Source: Trueperella bernardiae (GTDB lineage: Bacteria > Actinomycetota > Actinomycetes > Actinomycetales > Actinomycetaceae). From it: a DNA stretch of 64,000 nt. Positions 51,443 to 59,342 of the stretch are shown in pieces. The notes beneath the pieces were generated by a model. That model was not told the origin of the DNA. It was given only the letters and a program-made list of their open reading frames with translations, and ran no database searches. The first letter of the stretch is position 1. The number at the start of each line of letters is the position of its first letter. A program made the translations under genes and the position numbers. The stretch is taken from the NCBI RefSeq assembly GCF_001469025.1, contig NZ_LNIZ01000001.1:62001-126000 (forward strand). The letters are read 5' to 3'.

Positions 51443-52648
51443 CTATTCTCGGGTCAGCAGGCGCAGGCGGATGTGGGCCTTGGCCTCCTGCAGACGCTCG
51501 AGGATAACCTCCGGGACCTCGGCCGCGGTGTCGGTGACCATGTAGCCGTACTCGCCCTGGGTGGCCAGGGACTGGAAGGTGACGTTGACGCCCTCGTCGG
51601 CGAACAGGCGGTTGACGTCGGCCAGGGCGCCTGGCGTGTTCCAGTGGTACCAGGCCACGCGGTGGAGGGATTCGGCGGCGGGGGCCGTGGCGATGTTGGG
51701 CGTGTTGACCGACAGTTCGGTGGAGCCCTTGCGCCAGTAGTTGAGGAGCTTGGCGCTAACGAAGCTGCCGATCGACTCTTGGGCCTCGAGGGTGGAGCCG
51801 CCGATGTGCGGGGTGAGGATGACGTTGTCGAAGCCGATGAGCACGGAGGAGAACGGGTCACCGTTCTTCAGGGGCTCGCTGGGGAAGACGTCCACTGCGG
51901 CGCCGGCCACTTGGCCGGACAGGAGGGCCTCGCGCAGGGCGTCAAGATCCATGACGTGCCCGCGGGCGAGGTTGAGCAGGATGACCCCGTGCTTGAGCTT
52001 TGCAAACATCTCCGCGTCGAAGTAGCCCGTGTTGGCGGGGCGGCCATCGATGTGGAGGGAGACGACGTCGGCGGTGGCGAGCAGCTCGTCGAGTGAGACC
52101 CGGGTGGCGTTGCCGAGCGCCAGGCGCTCGGCGATGTCGTGGAAGATGACCTTCATGCCCAGGGCCTCGGCCACCACGGACAGTTGGGAACCGATCGAGC
52201 CGTAGCCGATGATGCCGAGCGTCTTGCCGCGCACCTCGTGGGCGCCCTCGGCGGTCTTTTGCCACACGCCCTTGTGGAGGGCGGCGTTCTTTTGCGGGAT
52301 GCGGCGCACGAGTGCAATGAGCTCGCCGATCGCCATCTCCACCACGGAGCGCGTGTTGGAGTAGGGGGCGTTGAAGACGGCCACCCCGTGGTCGGAGGCG
52401 GCCTCGAGGTCGATCTGGTTGGTGCCGATGCAGTAGGCGCCGATCGCGGTCAGCTGCGGGCAGGCTTCGATGACGTCGCGGGTGATGTTGGTCTTGGAGC
52501 GTATACCAACCATGTCGAAGCCCTGGAGGCGGGCGATGAGTTCGTCGGTGTCCAGGGAGCCGGGTACGCGTTCCACCTCGATCCCGTACTGTCCGAAGAC
52601 CTCGTTTGCGACCTCGTGTGGGTTTTCAAGAAGCAGGACCCGTGCCAC
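51443..52648 (-). CDS. serA: D-3-phosphoglycerate dehydrogenase with ACT domain
   Basis: 401 aa from GTG 52648. First step of serine synthesis. NAD-binding GYGSIGSQ, catalytic Arg in LNLARGHVMD, Glu in VFPSEPLKNG and His in TPHIGGST are intact. The C-terminal ACT domain (about 325–401) gives serine feedback. This is the compact E. coli-like form (about 410 aa), not the longer form with an extra domain common in mycobacteria. It lies between acyl-CoA ligase and HelD genes on the same strand, with 14 nt to the HelD stop. Confidence 0.94.
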   Translation of the reverse strand: MARVLLLENPHEVANEVFGQYGIEVERVPGSLDTDELIARLQGFDMVGIRSKTNITRDVIEACPQLTAIGAYCIGTNQIDLEAASDHGVAVFNAPYSNTRSVVEMAIGELIALVRRIPQKNAALHKGVWQKTAEGAHEVRGKTLGIIGYGSIGSQLSVVAEALGMKVIFHDIAERLALGNATRVSLDELLATADVVSLHIDGRPANTGYFDAEMFAKLKHGVILLNLARGHVMDLDALREALLSGQVAGAAVDVFPSEPLKNGDPFSSVLIGFDNVILTPHIGGSTLEAQESIGSFVSAKLLNYWRKGSTELSVNTPNIATAPAAESLHRVAWYHWNTPGALADVNRLFADEGVNVTFQSLATQGEYGYMVTDTAAEVPEVILERLQEAKAHIRLRLLTRE

Positions 52649-52662
52649 CGTCTACTCTTTCG

Positions 52663-54885
52663 CTAGAAACCAGTTGGGCGTGGGCCGCGCGTCAGGACGT
52701 CGAGTCGCCTGGTGGGGCGAGTCATTGCGACGTACAGGTCACCCGGCCCGTCCGCAAGGATGGCCTCAGGTTCCACCAGCACGACGACGTCGTACTCCAG
52801 CCCCTTCGACATCCCCGCGGTCAACACATGTATTCTCGCCGAAATATCGAAACCGTGCCGGTCCAACGTCCAGTCTTTGAGACGCGGGGAGGATTTGAGG
52901 AGCTCCCCGGCGCGCTCGTGGTCCGCTTTCGCGACGACGACGCCGATCGACCCGCGCCCAGCGTCGAAGTCGGCGTCGAGCTCGGCGCATGCCTTGGCAA
53001 CCAGCTCGATCAGCTGGTCATCCCCACCCTTGTGGTAGGCGAGGGAGCCCTCCAAGTCGCGCGCGGCGCGCATGAAGCCCACGGGGTGGCCGTGAGCGCC
53101 CATGACTTCGGCGGCCTTGGTGAGGACGGTGGCGGGCGTGCGGTAGGAGATGGTGAGCCTTTCAACCCGGTGGTATTGGGCGAGCGGGCCGAGTGCGCTG
53201 GCCCAGCCGCCCTCGGGAGCGCCGGCCGGGCGCTGGTCCAGGTCTCCCACGATCGTCATGGAGCGCGAGGGATTGCGTCGCTCGATCATTCGCCACTGCA
53301 TGGGGGACAGCTCTTGGGCCTCGTCGATCACCACGTGTCCGTACGTCCACGTGCGGTCGTTCATCGCGCGCTCGGCGAGCGTGACCCCGGAGTCGGAGTC
53401 GGCTACCCTTCGCGTCATTATGTCGGAATTGACGATACCGCCGCCGAGGCCCATGGCGGACATGGTGGAGCTGACGTATTCGCCCAGCTGGCGCTCCTCG
53501 GCCTCCTTGGCGGTCTTGGCGTGGCGCTCGGTGTCGGAGGCGAAGGCGCCCAGGTGCTCGGACAATTCGTCGAGGATGGGGATGTCGGCCGGGGTTAGGC
53601 CGCTGCCGCGTTCGCGGCGTAGGGCGGCGCGCTCGGCCGGGCTCAGCTGCGGGGCCACCCGCTCGAGGAGCTCGGGGAAATGGTAGAGGCGCTCGAGTAG
53701 GGTGACCGAGGAGGAGGGCAGCCAGCGAAGGTTGATCTCGCGCCGGGCATCGATCGACTCGGCGACGTCGGAAATGAGCCAGTCCGAGTCCTCCACGGTG
53801 GTCTCCAGCGCTGCGGCGAGCTGTTCGGCGAGGGCCGTGACGAGGCGGCGGGCGTAGACCTCGCGCGCCTGGTTGTGTGGCTTGCCCGAGCGGCGGGCGC
53901 GACGCTGGGCGTCCTCGACCATGTCCGGGGTGAGCGTGAGCGTCTTGCCGTCCACCTTGAAGGACACGGGCGCGGGAAGCGGCTTTTGCACGATCTGTCG
54001 CACCGCCCGTTTGGCGATGTCTGTCCATACCGCCCGGCCCTTGATCTCGGCCACCTCCACCGGCTCGCTCGCCGTGGGGCTGATCCCGGGCAGCAGCTCG
54101 TCGATGGTGGTGGACACGACGTCGGACTCGCCGAGCGAGGGCAACACCTGGTCGATGTAGCGCAGGAAGAGCGGGGAGGGGCCGATGATGAGCACACCGG
54201 AGCGGGCCAGGCGCTCGCGGTGGGTGTAGAGCAGGTAGGCGGCCCGGTGGAGGGCCACGGCCGTCTTGCCCGTGCCCGGCCCGCCCTGGACGACGAGCAC
54301 GCCCGCGTCCTCGGAGCGGATCACCCGGTCCTGTTCGGCCTGGATGGTGCCCACGATGTCGCCCATCTTCCCATCGCGCGCCTGGGCCATGGCGGCCATG
54401 AGCGCGCCCTCGCCCGTGAGGTTGAGGTCGGAGGAGGTGGCCTTATCGAGCAGCTCGTCCTCCACCCCGGTCACGTCCCGCATTCGGGTCTGGATGTGGC
54501 GGCGGCGCACCACGGTGCCCGGCTGGGCAGCGGTGGCCTGGTAGAAGGGCTCGGATTGCGGGGCCCGCCAGTCGGTGAGAAGGATGCGCTGGTCCTCGTC
54601 GCGCAACGTCATGCGCCCGATGTGGGTCACCGCCCCGTCGTTGTGGTCGAGGCGCCCCATGACGAGGCGGTTCTCCAAGTTGCGCAGGCGCAGCAGGTTG
54701 TCCTCGTAGTGCGTGGCGAAGGAGTCGCGCTCGGAGACGGCGCCCGGGGTGCCGCGCCCGCCGGCCGCCCGCACCCGGGTGAGCTGGTCGCGGTAGTACT
54801 CGCGCTGGCGGTCGAGCGCCGCGTAAGCGACGTCAACAAACTCCTGCTCCTCGGCAATGGCACGTTCGATGGCGGATGTGTGCAA
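52663..54885 (-). CDS. helD: HelD-family RNA polymerase-associated ATPase
   Basis: 740 aa from TTG 54885. A UvrD-like superfamily 1 motor in which an N-terminal antiparallel coiled coil (residues about 5–70, AEEQEFVDVAYAALDRQREY) precedes the ATPase, as in HelD/HelR rather than true helicases. Walker A GGPGTGKT is 201–208, VIDEAQELSPMQWRMIE the Walker B region, and GLEYDVVVLVEP a late motif. In actinobacteria HelD relatives release stalled RNA polymerase and can displace rifamycins. GATAAT (54915–54920, minus) is a likely -10. The TTG start has only a weak GGGG upstream, so the exact N-terminus is uncertain. Confidence 0.9.
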   Translation of the reverse strand: MHTSAIERAIAEEQEFVDVAYAALDRQREYYRDQLTRVRAAGGRGTPGAVSERDSFATHYEDNLLRLRNLENRLVMGRLDHNDGAVTHIGRMTLRDEDQRILLTDWRAPQSEPFYQATAAQPGTVVRRRHIQTRMRDVTGVEDELLDKATSSDLNLTGEGALMAAMAQARDGKMGDIVGTIQAEQDRVIRSEDAGVLVVQGGPGTGKTAVALHRAAYLLYTHRERLARSGVLIIGPSPLFLRYIDQVLPSLGESDVVSTTIDELLPGISPTASEPVEVAEIKGRAVWTDIAKRAVRQIVQKPLPAPVSFKVDGKTLTLTPDMVEDAQRRARRSGKPHNQAREVYARRLVTALAEQLAAALETTVEDSDWLISDVAESIDARREINLRWLPSSSVTLLERLYHFPELLERVAPQLSPAERAALRRERGSGLTPADIPILDELSEHLGAFASDTERHAKTAKEAEERQLGEYVSSTMSAMGLGGGIVNSDIMTRRVADSDSGVTLAERAMNDRTWTYGHVVIDEAQELSPMQWRMIERRNPSRSMTIVGDLDQRPAGAPEGGWASALGPLAQYHRVERLTISYRTPATVLTKAAEVMGAHGHPVGFMRAARDLEGSLAYHKGGDDQLIELVAKACAELDADFDAGRGSIGVVVAKADHERAGELLKSSPRLKDWTLDRHGFDISARIHVLTAGMSKGLEYDVVVLVEPEAILADGPGDLYVAMTRPTRRLDVLTRGPRPTGF

Positions 54886-55026
54886 TGGTGACCCCCAAAC
54901 TTTTTAAGGCTTCAATTATCCTCCTTTTTGCCGGCGGATGCACGTTCGGCCGTGAGCAAAGCCGACGCGCGGAATATTTCACGGCGGCGGACACGTTGTG
55001 AGAATGTAGAACGAGGAGGATTGAAC

Positions 55027-56046
55027 GTGGCACATTTCTACACACTTGAGCCGGGCACGGATGACCTGCGTGTCAGCACGCTCGTGCTCAACCTGGTCGA
55101 CCCGCTGGTAGATGCCGGCAACACGGCCCACGCCATCGACGCGACCATCAAGACCCTCGACGCCGAACGGATCGGCACCTTCGACCCGGACCCGCTGTTT
55201 GACTACCGCGCCCAGCGCCCCATCGTCAGCTATTCCGATGGCCACATTGTGGGGATGACCATGCCGGGCATCGAGCTCATGCTCGTCACCGACGTCCACG
55301 GCGAATCTTTCCTCTACCTCGGCGGCGCCGAGCCCGATTTCCGGTGGAACGCCCTGGCGGAGGACGTTCTGGAGATCGTGGAGCACTTCGGGGTTCAGAC
55401 CGTCTACTCCTTCGCCGCGATGCCCGCGCCCGTGCCGCACACTCGCCCGGTGGACATGCTTATTCGCACCACCGAATCGGCGGGAAAGCACCCGGTGGTG
55501 GAGGGCTTCGCCGAGCACTTTGCCGAACTATCCGACATCTTCGAGCACGCCGCCGCCCAGCGCTCGGTTCCCGTGATCAACATCCGGGTGCGCGTGCCGT
55601 TCTACCTGGTGCGCGGGGAGAGCCCGTTCTTCGCGGGCGCGCTCGCGGCGATCAAGATGCTGGCGGCCCGCGGTGGTCCCACCTTCCCGCTCGGTGACCT
55701 GGAGCAGCTGGAGGATTCCCAGCGCGCGGCCATCGAACAGATGCGCACGGAGGGCTCCGAGTTTGACGAGCTCGTCGCTTCACTGGAGAAGGACTACGAC
55801 TCCTCCGACATCGGCTTCGTCACGAACGAGGAATCGGCGCCCGTCATCCCGTCCTCGGATGAGATCGGCCAGGCCGTGGAGCAGTTCCTCGCCTCGCAGG
55901 AGACCTCGCCGCTCGACCGCGTGCACAAGACCAAGACCGAGCGCGGCTTCACCTCGGACCTGCGCCGGATCGGCAAGGGCTTCCGCGTGGGGCTCGGCCG
56001 GCGTTCGCGCGACGACGACGATCCTGAGGCACCCAAAGGCGAATAG
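55027..56046 (+). CDS. PAC2 family protein
   Basis: 339 aa from GTG 55027, with AGGAGGA (55014–55020) 6 nt upstream. PAC2 proteins resemble archaeal proteasome assembly chaperones; in actinobacteria their role is unsettled. The fold shows LVLNLVDPLVDAGNTAHAID near the start, GIELMLVTDVHG, TVYSFAAMPAPVPHTRP and the IRVRVPFYLV strand. The C-terminal 80 residues are charged and probably disordered, ending in DDDDPEAPKGE. It is cytosolic. Its stop is directly adjacent to that of the spermidine-synthase-like gene. Confidence 0.87.
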   Translation: MAHFYTLEPGTDDLRVSTLVLNLVDPLVDAGNTAHAIDATIKTLDAERIGTFDPDPLFDYRAQRPIVSYSDGHIVGMTMPGIELMLVTDVHGESFLYLGGAEPDFRWNALAEDVLEIVEHFGVQTVYSFAAMPAPVPHTRPVDMLIRTTESAGKHPVVEGFAEHFAELSDIFEHAAAQRSVPVINIRVRVPFYLVRGESPFFAGALAAIKMLAARGGPTFPLGDLEQLEDSQRAAIEQMRTEGSEFDELVASLEKDYDSSDIGFVTNEESAPVIPSSDEIGQAVEQFLASQETSPLDRVHKTKTERGFTSDLRRIGKGFRVGLGRRSRDDDDPEAPKGE

Positions 56047-56874
56047 TTAGCTCTGCGCTGCCTGGGCCTGCGGCGGCCATCCCACATCGGCGTCGTGGAG
56101 AAGGGTGGCCCCCACGGCCGACTCCTCCAGGCGCGCCTGGCCCACGACCACCGTGGGTAGCGGCAGGCGACGCACGGCGCGCGAGATGGTCTCGAGCGGG
56201 AGCGGCGCCTGGGAGGCGAGCAGGATGACGTTGCCGAAGCGGTGGCCCTTGACGATGGCGGGGTCGGCGATCGCGGCGATGTGAGTGAAGCTGGCCCGCA
56301 ACGCGCGCACCTCCCGGTAGACCGGGGCCAGGCCCGCCTCGCCGGCGATGTTGAGTGCGTACAGCCCGCCGTCGGCGAGCAGGCGTGCGGCGTGAGCGTG
56401 GGCCTCCACGGTGGTGAGGTAGCGGGGGATGCGGCCGGAGGCGAAGGTGTCGCGCACGATGAGGTTCCACGAGCCCTGGTTCGTTTCGAGCGTGACGCGG
56501 GCGTCCTCGGCGCGGATGCGCAGGCGCGGCGCGGAGGGCAGGTCGATCCACTCGCGCACCAGCGTGGCGAGCTCGGGGTCGATCTCGATGGCCAGCTGGT
56601 GCGAGCCGGGCCGTTCGGCGTCGATCGCCCGTGCCAGCGCGCACCCGGCCCCGCCCAGATGTAGGGCGCGTACGGGGCCCTCGATCATCGCGTCGAGCGC
56701 GATTCGGATGTGCTGCATGTACTCGAACTCGAGGTGGGCGGGATCCTTCGGGTCGATCGCGGAGGACTCCACGCCGTCCACGTACAAGGTGAGCAGACCG
56801 TCGAGCTCCACGAGATCCACGGTGGACATGGCGGTCTGGACGCGCGTGATTCCTGCATTCGATTTGCGGGCCAT
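56047..56874 (-). CDS. Spermidine synthase-like methyltransferase-fold protein
   Basis: 275 aa from ATG 56874. The core matches the spermidine synthase family: DPAHLEFEYMQHIRIALDAM, nucleotide-binding ALHLGGAGCALARAI, EIDPELATLVREWIDLP and LIVRDTFASGRIP. In true spermidine synthase a DGVxQ motif marks the polyamine site; here the matching stretch is VDGVESSAIDP, without the Gln, so polyamine synthesis is doubtful. TAGACT on the minus strand (56881–56886) ends 6 nt before the ATG. A GTG two codons upstream is less likely. Confidence 0.85.
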   Translation of the reverse strand: MARKSNAGITRVQTAMSTVDLVELDGLLTLYVDGVESSAIDPKDPAHLEFEYMQHIRIALDAMIEGPVRALHLGGAGCALARAIDAERPGSHQLAIEIDPELATLVREWIDLPSAPRLRIRAEDARVTLETNQGSWNLIVRDTFASGRIPRYLTTVEAHAHAARLLADGGLYALNIAGEAGLAPVYREVRALRASFTHIAAIADPAIVKGHRFGNVILLASQAPLPLETISRAVRRLPLPTVVVGQARLEESAVGATLLHDADVGWPPQAQAAQS

Positions 56875-56880
56875 GGCCAC

Positions 56881-56886
56881 AGTCTA
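56881..56886 (-). promoter_or_regulatory. -10 box (TAGACT) for the spermidine synthase-like gene
   Basis: TAGACT on the minus strand ends 6 nt before ATG 56874, the same hexamer and spacing class as miaB and the dehydrogenase gene. Confidence 0.5.
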
Positions 56887-56915
56887 AACTCAAGAGGAAA
56901 GGAAAGGAGGGCATC

Positions 56916-58187
56916 ATGTCCCGGGCACCGCGTTCGCGTAACGCCAAGCGAGACTGGGGGAGTGACGATTCACGCACCCCCATCTTGCACGTGGACATGG
57001 ATGCCTTCTTCGTCTCCGTGGAGCTGCTGACCAAGCCGGAGCTGGTGGGTAAGCCGGTGGCAGTGGGCGGGCAGGATCGCGGCGTCATCTCCGCCGCCTC
57101 ATACGAAGCCCGCCGCTACGGGGTGAACTCGGCGATGCCGGTGGCCCGCGCGAAACGCCTGTGCCCGAACCTCATCATCCTGCCCCACTCGAAGGGCCTG
57201 TACGGCGAAGTCTCGGCCCGCATCATGGCGATCTTCCACGAGTTCACCCCGCGGGTCGAGCCGCTGTCGGTGGACGAGGCCTTCCTCGACGTGGCCGGCG
57301 CCCGGAAGATCTTCGGCTCGCCGGTGGCCATCGCCACCGAGATCCGTCGCCGCATCTACGCCCAAGAGCACCTCACCGCCTCCATCGGGGTTGCCGCCAC
57401 CAAGCACGTGGCCAAAATCGCCTCGGCCCAGGCCAAACCCGACGGCCTCCTCCTCATTCCCTACGACCAAACCGTGCCTTTCCTCCACGGCCTGCCTGTC
57501 GGCGCGCTGTGGGGCGTGGGAGACAAGACCCGCGAAAAGCTCGACCGCAAGGGCATCTACACCGTGGCCGACCTCGCCGCCCTCGGCGAGCACCGCCTGC
57601 GCGGCCTGCTCGGGGAGGCGGCCGGCTCCCAGCTCTACACGCTCGCGATGGGCCACGATCCGCGCGCCGTCACCCCGCACCGCAAGGAAAAGTCGATCAG
57701 CCGCGAGCAGACCTACTTCGAACCCCTCACTGCGCGCGCCGAGGGAGAGCGGGCCCTGCTCGAGCTGTCCCACGACGTCGCCCGCAGGCTCCGCGCCGCC
57801 GGCTTCGTATCTTGGACGATCGGGATCAAGCTGCGCTCCGCGGCGGACTTTTCCACGATCTCCCGCACGGTCACCCTCGGGGCTCCCACCGCGCTCGCCG
57901 CTGAGATCTTCGACGCCGCGCGCCGCCTCTTCGACTCGGCTGGCGTGCCTGATGGCGGGATCCGTCTGCTCGGGGTGCGGGCCGAGAACCTCGCGGGGAT
58001 CGAGGAGGGGATCCAGCTTTCGATCGGCGACGACGGCCGGCGCGGGCGGGCCGAGGCGGCGATGGACCAGGTCCGCTCCCGGTTTGGGGCCGGGGTGCTC
58101 GGGCCGGCGTCGTTGGTGGAACGGGCCGGAGAGGGCGGCGGTTATCCGCGCGGCGAAAGCGCCGAGCGTCCGGGTCAGGGCATTTGA
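56916..58187 (+). CDS. dinB: DNA polymerase IV
   Basis: 423 aa from ATG 56916 with AAAGGAGGG upstream. A Y-family translesion polymerase. Catalytic HVDMDAFFVSVE and SVDEAFLDVAG carry the metal-binding acids; ASIGVAATKHVAKIASAQAK and the helix-hairpin-helix GVGDKTREKL follow; the little-finger domain is complete. No clamp-binding QxSLF-type peptide is obvious at the C-terminus, which ends in a Gly-rich tail. No LexA box is seen in the 29-nt gap upstream, so direct SOS control is not supported here. Confidence 0.95.
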   Translation: MSRAPRSRNAKRDWGSDDSRTPILHVDMDAFFVSVELLTKPELVGKPVAVGGQDRGVISAASYEARRYGVNSAMPVARAKRLCPNLIILPHSKGLYGEVSARIMAIFHEFTPRVEPLSVDEAFLDVAGARKIFGSPVAIATEIRRRIYAQEHLTASIGVAATKHVAKIASAQAKPDGLLLIPYDQTVPFLHGLPVGALWGVGDKTREKLDRKGIYTVADLAALGEHRLRGLLGEAAGSQLYTLAMGHDPRAVTPHRKEKSISREQTYFEPLTARAEGERALLELSHDVARRLRAAGFVSWTIGIKLRSAADFSTISRTVTLGAPTALAAEIFDAARRLFDSAGVPDGGIRLLGVRAENLAGIEEGIQLSIGDDGRRGRAEAAMDQVRSRFGAGVLGPASLVERAGEGGGYPRGESAERPGQGI

Positions 58188-58193
58188 TAGAAT
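58186..58193 (+). promoter_or_regulatory. Promoter -10 (TAGAAT) before DUF3040
   Basis: TAGAAT at 58188–58193 is preceded by TGA at 58185–58187 (the dinB stop), giving an extended -10 (TGN-TANNNT). The leader to ATG 58219 is about 20 nt and carries AAGGGA. Confidence 0.5.
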
Positions 58194-58218
58194 GTGCGGA
58201 CCGACCAAGGGAGAAACC

Positions 58219-58587
58219 ATGGCTCTTTCCGACTACGAACGCAGGATGCTCGAGCAGCTCGAGGCGCAGTTGACCGACGACGATCCGCATCTCGCGCAAT
58301 CCTTGAAGTCCGAGGAAAGGGGCGCGGTTCAGACCAGCTTCTCGCCCAAGCACCTGGTGATTGGCCTCATCGTGGCCGTGCTGGGCCTGCTCGTGGTGCT
58401 CGGTGGCGTGGCGAGCGAAGTGGTGATCGTGGGCGTGGCGGGCGTGGTCGTCGTGTTCGGTGGCCTGTGGTACCTGTCGGCGGGGATGACGAAGGTCAGC
58501 GCGCCGGCGGCGCCGCGCAAGCAGGCTGGCCAGTCGGACTTCATGGAGAGGCAGCGCGAGCAGTGGCGTAAGCGTCAGGAAGGCTAG
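58219..58587 (+). CDS. DUF3040 membrane protein
   Basis: 122 aa from ATG 58219. The opening ALSDYERRMLEQLEAQLTDD is the DUF3040 signature. Two adjacent membrane segments (about 50–70 and 72–92) form a hairpin, and the tail is basic (MERQREQWRKRQEG). Found next to dinB and the division cluster in most actinobacteria; function unknown. A terminator follows at once. Confidence 0.9.
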   Translation: MALSDYERRMLEQLEAQLTDDDPHLAQSLKSEERGAVQTSFSPKHLVIGLIVAVLGLLVVLGGVASEVVIVGVAGVVVVFGGLWYLSAGMTKVSAPAAPRKQAGQSDFMERQREQWRKRQEG

Positions 58588-58605
58588 CCCTCCACTTTCC
58601 ACCAC

Positions 58606-58630
58606 ATGCGGCTTCGGCCGCATTTTCTTT
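58606..58630 (+). terminator. Intrinsic terminator after DUF3040
   Basis: A 7-bp perfect stem (ATGCGGC 58606–58612 with GCCGCAT 58617–58623) is closed by the stable TTCG tetraloop and followed by TTTCTTT. It cleanly separates dinB–DUF3040 from the division cluster. Confidence 0.88.
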
Positions 58631-58765
58631 GCCCGCGCTCGCCCGAAATATGTGAGTTGTCGGATATTGGGCCCGCCCGCGGGCCTGTCCGCCGGCCCGT
58701 TGTGAGAAAATCCCTCCACCCGATCTTTCATTGATAATTCCGGAAAAGATCGTGAAATTGGCGCG

Positions 58766-58824
58766 TCTAATGCTTGCCAGGGGAGCAAAGTGGGGTAAAG
58801 TGGTGGCAACGGGAAAAAGGGGGT
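58766..58824 (+). promoter_or_regulatory. mraZ promoter with MraZ-binding repeats
   Basis: TCTAAT (58766–58771) is a near-consensus -10. From 58780 G-rich pentamers recur every 10 bp: GGGGA (58780), GTGGG (58790), GTGGT (58800), CGGGA (58810), GGGGT (58820). MraZ is known to bind tandem GTGGG-like repeats spaced one helical turn apart before its own gene. The array starts at the predicted transcription start. Confidence 0.65.
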
Positions 58825-58828
58825 GTAG

Positions 58829-59260
58829 ATGTTCCTTGGCACGTACGAACCACGTTTGGACGACAAGGGTCGTCTGATCCTCCCTGCGAAGTTTCGTGAC
58901 CAGCTTCAGGGCGGCCTCGTGATGACGCGCGGGCAGGAGCACTGCCTGTACATCTTTCCCATGTCGGAGTTCGAAAGCATTCTGGACAACCTGCGCCAGG
59001 CGCCCATGACCTCGAAGGATGCACGCACCTACACCCGCGTCTTCCTCTCCGGGGCCAACGATCAGATTCCTGACAAGCAGGGCCGGGTCACCATCCCGGC
59101 CTCGCTGCGTCAATACGCCGACCTCGGCCGTGAGGTAGCCGTGATCGGATCTGGTACGCGCGTCGAGGTGTGGGACCTGGCCAAGTGGAATTCGTACCTC
59201 GAATCGAACGAATCCGAGTTTGCGGATCGGGAGGACGAGCTCATCCCCGGGCTCTTCTAA
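58829..59260 (+). CDS. mraZ: MraZ, transcription regulator of the division cluster
   Basis: 143 aa, standard length. Two SpoVT/AbrB-like domains: the first contains [20 protein letters not shown], the second [20 protein letters not shown]. It forms a ring that binds the repeats before mraZ and adjusts expression of the division cluster. The GGGGGTGTAG before the ATG may double as ribosome binding site and last repeat. rsmH follows after 82 nt. Confidence 0.96.
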   Translation: MFLGTYEPRLDDKGRLILPAKFRDQLQGGLVMTRGQEHCLYIFPMSEFESILDNLRQAPMTSKDARTYTRVFLSGANDQIPDKQGRVTIPASLRQYADLGREVAVIGSGTRVEVWDLAKWNSYLESNESEFADREDELIPGLF

Positions 59261-59342
59261 CGGCCGGTCCTCCACCGGTGTCCTGCGGCAATTCCCCAGC
59301 TTCAGGCCAGCGGTGGAGGGCCACAACAAGAAAGGAGCGGCC

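Noticed and set aside
56887-56915. LexA box before dinB
   Set aside because: The short gap is purine-rich (ribosome binding site) and contains no TCGAAC or GTTCGA half-site.
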